7,186 nt of DNA, taken from Betaproteobacteria bacterium. Its GTDB lineage: Bacteria; Pseudomonadota; Gammaproteobacteria; Burkholderiales; SG8-39. Shown here one piece after another: positions 4,969 through 7,186 of the stretch. The notes beneath the pieces were generated by a model. It was not told where the DNA came from. It was given only the letters and a program-made list of their open reading frames with translations, and did no database searches. Positions within the stretch are counted from its first letter, which is position 1, and each line of letters opens with the position of its first letter. The stretch spans positions 1 to 7,186 of the forward strand of contig JAABRB010000180.1 in assembly GCA_011391185.1 (NCBI GenBank). Reading direction: 5' to 3'. The position numbers and the translations under genes were made by a program.

Positions 4969-5823
4969 TCAGCGCGCCGCCGGCTTGGCGGGCTCGAGCA
5001 CCGGTCCCAGCAGAATCTCGATCCGCCGATTCTTGCGCCGGCCCTCGGCAGTGGCGTTCGACTCGCGCGGGCGATATTCCGAATGCCCGGTCGCAGAGAG
5101 CAGCGCAGGTTCGATCTTCACGGTGTCCTGCAGAAAGCGCGCCACGTTCGTCGCGCGGACCGCGGAAAGCTCCCAGTTGGTCGGGAAACGCTTCGCCAGC
5201 TCCGCGCCGATCGGAACGTTGTCGGTGTGCCCCTCGACATCGATGTTCCGGTGCTTCGCTTTCTTCAGGATCAGACCCACGCGCTTCAGCACGTCGAGGC
5301 CGGCGGGCTTGATCATCGCCTCGCCGGAATCGAACAGCACCTCCTCGACGAGCTCGACCCGGAGCTGATCCCGCACGCGCTCGACCTGGATCTGCCGCGC
5401 GGCAATTTCCTGCTTCATCCCCTCGACGAGCTCCTGCTGGGTCGCGCGGAGCTCGGCGAGCTGTTTTTCCCGCGCCGCCACCTGCTGCTTCAGGTCGCTG
5501 CTCGCGCGTTGCAGGTCTTCGGCGGAGCGCCGTGCCGAGTCGCGCGCAGCTTCCAGCTCGACGACACGCGACCGAAGGGCGGCGGACGGCCCTTGCGTCG
5601 CCGCGAACTGCGCCTTCAGGCTGGCGATTTCACCTTCCAGCTCACCGCGGACCGCTTCCAGCGCGTGAAGACGTGGCTTCAGCAGCGCGAGCTCGAGATC
5701 CTGGTGCGCCGCTTTGGCACGCTCGGCCTGGTGCATTTCCTGCTGGGGCCGGATTTGCCAGAAATAATTGGCTCCCCCCGCCACGACGACGAGAGCCAGG
5801 AGAACCGCAACCCACTTGGCCAT
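4969..5823 (-). CDS. Membrane-anchored coiled-coil protein with OmpA-type peptidoglycan-binding domain
   Basis: The 284-residue protein has three parts. An uncleaved N-terminal hydrophobic anchor (about 4-22) is followed by a long Glu/Gln/Arg/Leu-rich coiled coil (about 30-155), then an OmpA C-terminal domain (about 157-272). The domain carries FDSG (164-167), GHTDN with Asp201, the helix NWELSAVRATNVARFL with Arg223, and NRRIEI (265-270). Asp201 and Arg223 correspond to the diaminopimelate-binding Asp/Arg pair of OmpA. The protein should sit in the inner membrane and reach through the periplasm to peptidoglycan. It resembles MotB in outline, but no acidic residue lies in the anchor, so a proton-channel stator role is unlikely. 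The frame stays open upstream into the neighbouring flavoprotein gene, but GGGGAG lies 7 nt before the ATG at 5823, just ahead of the anchor. Only 34 nt separate it from the flavoprotein gene, so read-through transcription is possible. Confidence 0.9.
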   Translation of the reverse strand: MAKWVAVLLALVVVAGGANYFWQIRPQQEMHQAERAKAAHQDLELALLKPRLHALEAVRGELEGEIASLKAQFAATQGPSAALRSRVVELEAARDSARRSAEDLQRASSDLKQQVAAREKQLAELRATQQELVEGMKQEIAARQIQVERVRDQLRVELVEEVLFDSGEAMIKPAGLDVLKRVGLILKKAKHRNIDVEGHTDNVPIGAELAKRFPTNWELSAVRATNVARFLQDTVKIEPALLSATGHSEYRPRESNATAEGRRKNRRIEILLGPVLEPAKPAAR

Positions 5824-5857
5824 TATGCATCTCCCCCGGAAAGGACAATCGCGGCAG

Positions 5858-7066
5858 CTAGAGCGTCGGGCTCGAGAACTCACCGCCCATCGCGACCAGG
5901 CCCCACGCCGATCCATGCGCATCGAAAGCGAAGCCGATGTGCGCGCCGAGCGAGTGGGCATCCCGGAACATGCGCTGGATCGGGTAGGAGTCGTAGATGC
6001 CGTTGGCGCCAGCCATCGCGTGCAGCAGGTCGACGGCCTCCGTGCAAAGCTGCACGGCGTAGGCCACGTTGCGCTTGATGCGCAGCTTCTCTTCGACCGT
6101 CCCCGTGCGTTCCGCCTCCGCCATGCGCTGCGCGTCGATGCAGTCCTGGCGGAGGATGAGACGCGCCGCGTCGATCCGCGCCCCCGCGGCGCCGACCCGC
6201 AGCTGCACGGTCTGGAAATCACGCATGCGCATGCCCGTGTAATTCGTGCTGCGGGCCTGGATCGCTTCGCAGGTGAGCTCGAGCGCCGCCTGGGCGTTGC
6301 CGAGTGCTGCCGGAGCGAGACAATGCGAGCCCAGCGTCGCGATCGGCACGCGGAACATCGGATTCGGATTCACTTCCGCACCGGGGAAGTCGGCACCGCC
6401 CCGGCAGGTGTACATATCGAGCGCCCGGTGCTCAGGAACGAACAGATCCTTGGTGCGCACCGAACGCGACCCGGTGCCGCGCATCCCGAGCACGTGCCAG
6501 TCGTCGATGATCTCGTAGTCGGAGCGCGGGACGAGGCACATCCGGTGGCCCACGACGCGATCAGCCTCGCGGACCATCACCGCGAGCATGTTCCAGTCCG
6601 CGCCGACTACGCCGCTCGAGAAGTTCCAGTGCCCGCTGATCTCGAAACCGCCATCCACCCTGCGTGCGCGACCCTGCGGATACGCGATGCCCGATGCGAT
6701 CCCCGCATCGGGATTCCCGCCCCAGACCTCTTCCTGCGCCCGCGCGTCGTACAAGGCGAGCATGTGATGATGGATCGCGTAGTTGCCGACGTTCCAGGCG
6801 GTCGACGCGCAACCGCGCCCGATTTCTGCGGGAATGTCGAAGAGCGCGACATAGTCGAGCTCCATTCCCCCGTAGCGCTTGGGCTGCAGAATCCGGAAGA
6901 GGCCGGTCCGATCCAGATCGGCCCCGGTTTCCGGCAGCATCGTGCGCGCCTCGTCAGCCTTGGCCGCGCGCTCACGCAGCACCGGCACCAGCTCGCGCGC
7001 GCGGCGTAGCGCCTCTTCGTAGCCGACGTCCGCGAAGTTCGTCCGGCGCTTCTCAGGCGCGTTCAT
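5858..7066 (-). CDS. Acyl-CoA-dehydrogenase-fold flavin-dependent hydroxylase (HsaA/HpaH type)
   Basis: The 402-residue product has the acyl-CoA dehydrogenase fold but fits best the oxygenase branch that includes p-hydroxyphenylacetate hydroxylase C2, HsaA and related FMNH2/FADH2-dependent monooxygenases. These take reduced flavin from a separate reductase and hydroxylate phenolic substrates. Visible marks are GLFRILQPKRYGG (55-67), GCASTAW (85-91), GHWNFSSG (145-152) with the flavin/substrate-loop serines, WHVLGMRGTGSRSV (190-203), and the C-terminal RDAHSLGAHIGFAFD (368-382) with His371. The last motif aligns with the active-site His region of HsaA and HPAH C2. The usual acyl-CoA dehydrogenase Glu context (YEGT) is absent. 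The ATG at 7066 overlaps the upstream VOC gene by 14 nt and has a poor ribosome binding site, suggesting translational coupling. No flavin reductase gene is in view. A true acyl-CoA dehydrogenase or a DszC/NcnH-type enzyme remains possible. Confidence 0.85.
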   Translation of the reverse strand: MNAPEKRRTNFADVGYEEALRRARELVPVLRERAAKADEARTMLPETGADLDRTGLFRILQPKRYGGMELDYVALFDIPAEIGRGCASTAWNVGNYAIHHHMLALYDARAQEEVWGGNPDAGIASGIAYPQGRARRVDGGFEISGHWNFSSGVVGADWNMLAVMVREADRVVGHRMCLVPRSDYEIIDDWHVLGMRGTGSRSVRTKDLFVPEHRALDMYTCRGGADFPGAEVNPNPMFRVPIATLGSHCLAPAALGNAQAALELTCEAIQARSTNYTGMRMRDFQTVQLRVGAAGARIDAARLILRQDCIDAQRMAEAERTGTVEEKLRIKRNVAYAVQLCTEAVDLLHAMAGANGIYDSYPIQRMFRDAHSLGAHIGFAFDAHGSAWGLVAMGGEFSSPTL

Positions 7067-7186
7067 TCGCGGTTTCGGGAACGCGCGGCATCTCGGCGTA
7101 GTTCTCGCCGCCCCAGTCCGGCGCTTCCTCGACCCCGAAAAAATTCAGCTCGATCACGAGCCCGTCGGGATCCCGGATGAACGTCT
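7053..7186 (-). CDS. VOC superfamily protein, C-terminal fragment (glyoxalase/extradiol dioxygenase type)
   Basis: Only the last 43 codons are in the window; the gene enters from the right edge. They contain FIRDPDGLVIELNFF, the closing beta-strand signature of vicinal-oxygen-chelate domains, where the Glu of IEL is normally a metal ligand. A hydrophilic tail follows (APDWGGENYAEMPRVPE) and the frame stops at TGA 7055-7053. Its end overlaps the start of the flavin hydroxylase by 14 nt, so the two genes form an operon with probable translational coupling. With a flavin hydroxylase partner, an extradiol ring-cleavage dioxygenase is a natural guess, but glyoxalase I-like enzymes and resistance proteins share this motif and the fragment cannot separate them. 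Confidence 0.8.
   Translation of the reverse strand, partial: TFIRDPDGLVIELNFFGVEEAPDWGGENYAEMPRVPETANERA

Noticed and set aside
5824..6222. Extension of the OmpA-domain protein upstream by 133 residues in the same open frame
   Set aside because: The extension is Arg/Ser-rich and out of frame within the flavoprotein gene. The ATG at 5823 has a strong ribosome binding site and directly precedes the membrane anchor.
5768..7009. A 413-codon plus-strand open frame over the flavoprotein gene
   Set aside because: It is antisense to a well-supported acyl-CoA-dehydrogenase-fold protein and is a His/Arg/Ala-rich shadow.

Overview
The window is GC-rich bacterial chromosome with tightly packed genes and G/C-ending codons. 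The gene types (GltD-like flavoprotein, thioredoxin with a DUF2892 partner, BON lipoprotein with a Gram-negative lipobox, OmpA-type peptidoglycan-binding protein) point to a Gram-negative proteobacterium. A betaproteobacterium or a related gammaproteobacterium is my best guess, but no rRNA or marker gene in the window settles it. I see no tRNA, rRNA, CRISPR array, transposase or other sign of a mobile element.

Layout from left to right. (1) 1-864, minus: the N-terminal 288 codons of a GltD-like Fe-S/FAD/NAD(P) oxidoreductase that continues past the left edge. It is preceded by a leader region of about 350 bp (865-1220) holding a probable extended -10 promoter and short phased repeats. (2) 1221-2633, minus: a complete amidase-signature hydrolase. 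(3) 2802-3376, plus: a two-gene unit of thioredoxin and a small DUF2892 membrane protein, with a possible extracytoplasmic-stress-type promoter in front. (4) 3396-3698, minus: a 100-residue coiled-coil protein of unknown function, facing the DUF2892 gene across a nested hairpin. (5) 3829-4894, plus: an NTF2/SnoaL-like protein followed 25 nt later by a single-BON-domain lipoprotein. (6) 4969-5823, minus: an inner-membrane-anchored coiled-coil protein with an OmpA peptidoglycan-binding domain, separated from the BON gene by hairpins. (7) 5858-7066, minus: an acyl-CoA-dehydrogenase-fold flavoprotein of the HsaA/HpaH hydroxylase type. Its start overlaps by 14 nt the end of a VOC (glyoxalase/extradiol dioxygenase superfamily) gene that enters from the right edge.

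How the genes may work together: the flavin hydroxylase and VOC protein look like a translationally coupled catabolic pair, possibly aromatic hydroxylation followed by ring cleavage. The amidase and the SnoaL-like protein are also common accessory enzymes of catabolism. The thioredoxin/DUF2892 pair suggests thiol or sulfur handling at the membrane. The BON lipoprotein and OmpA-domain protein are envelope proteins that happen to be convergent. No previously undescribed multi-gene system stands out. The items most worth a second look are the regulatory sequences (the leader of the GltD-like gene, the stress-type promoter before thioredoxin, the twin divergent -10 boxes) and the unrecognised coiled-coil protein.
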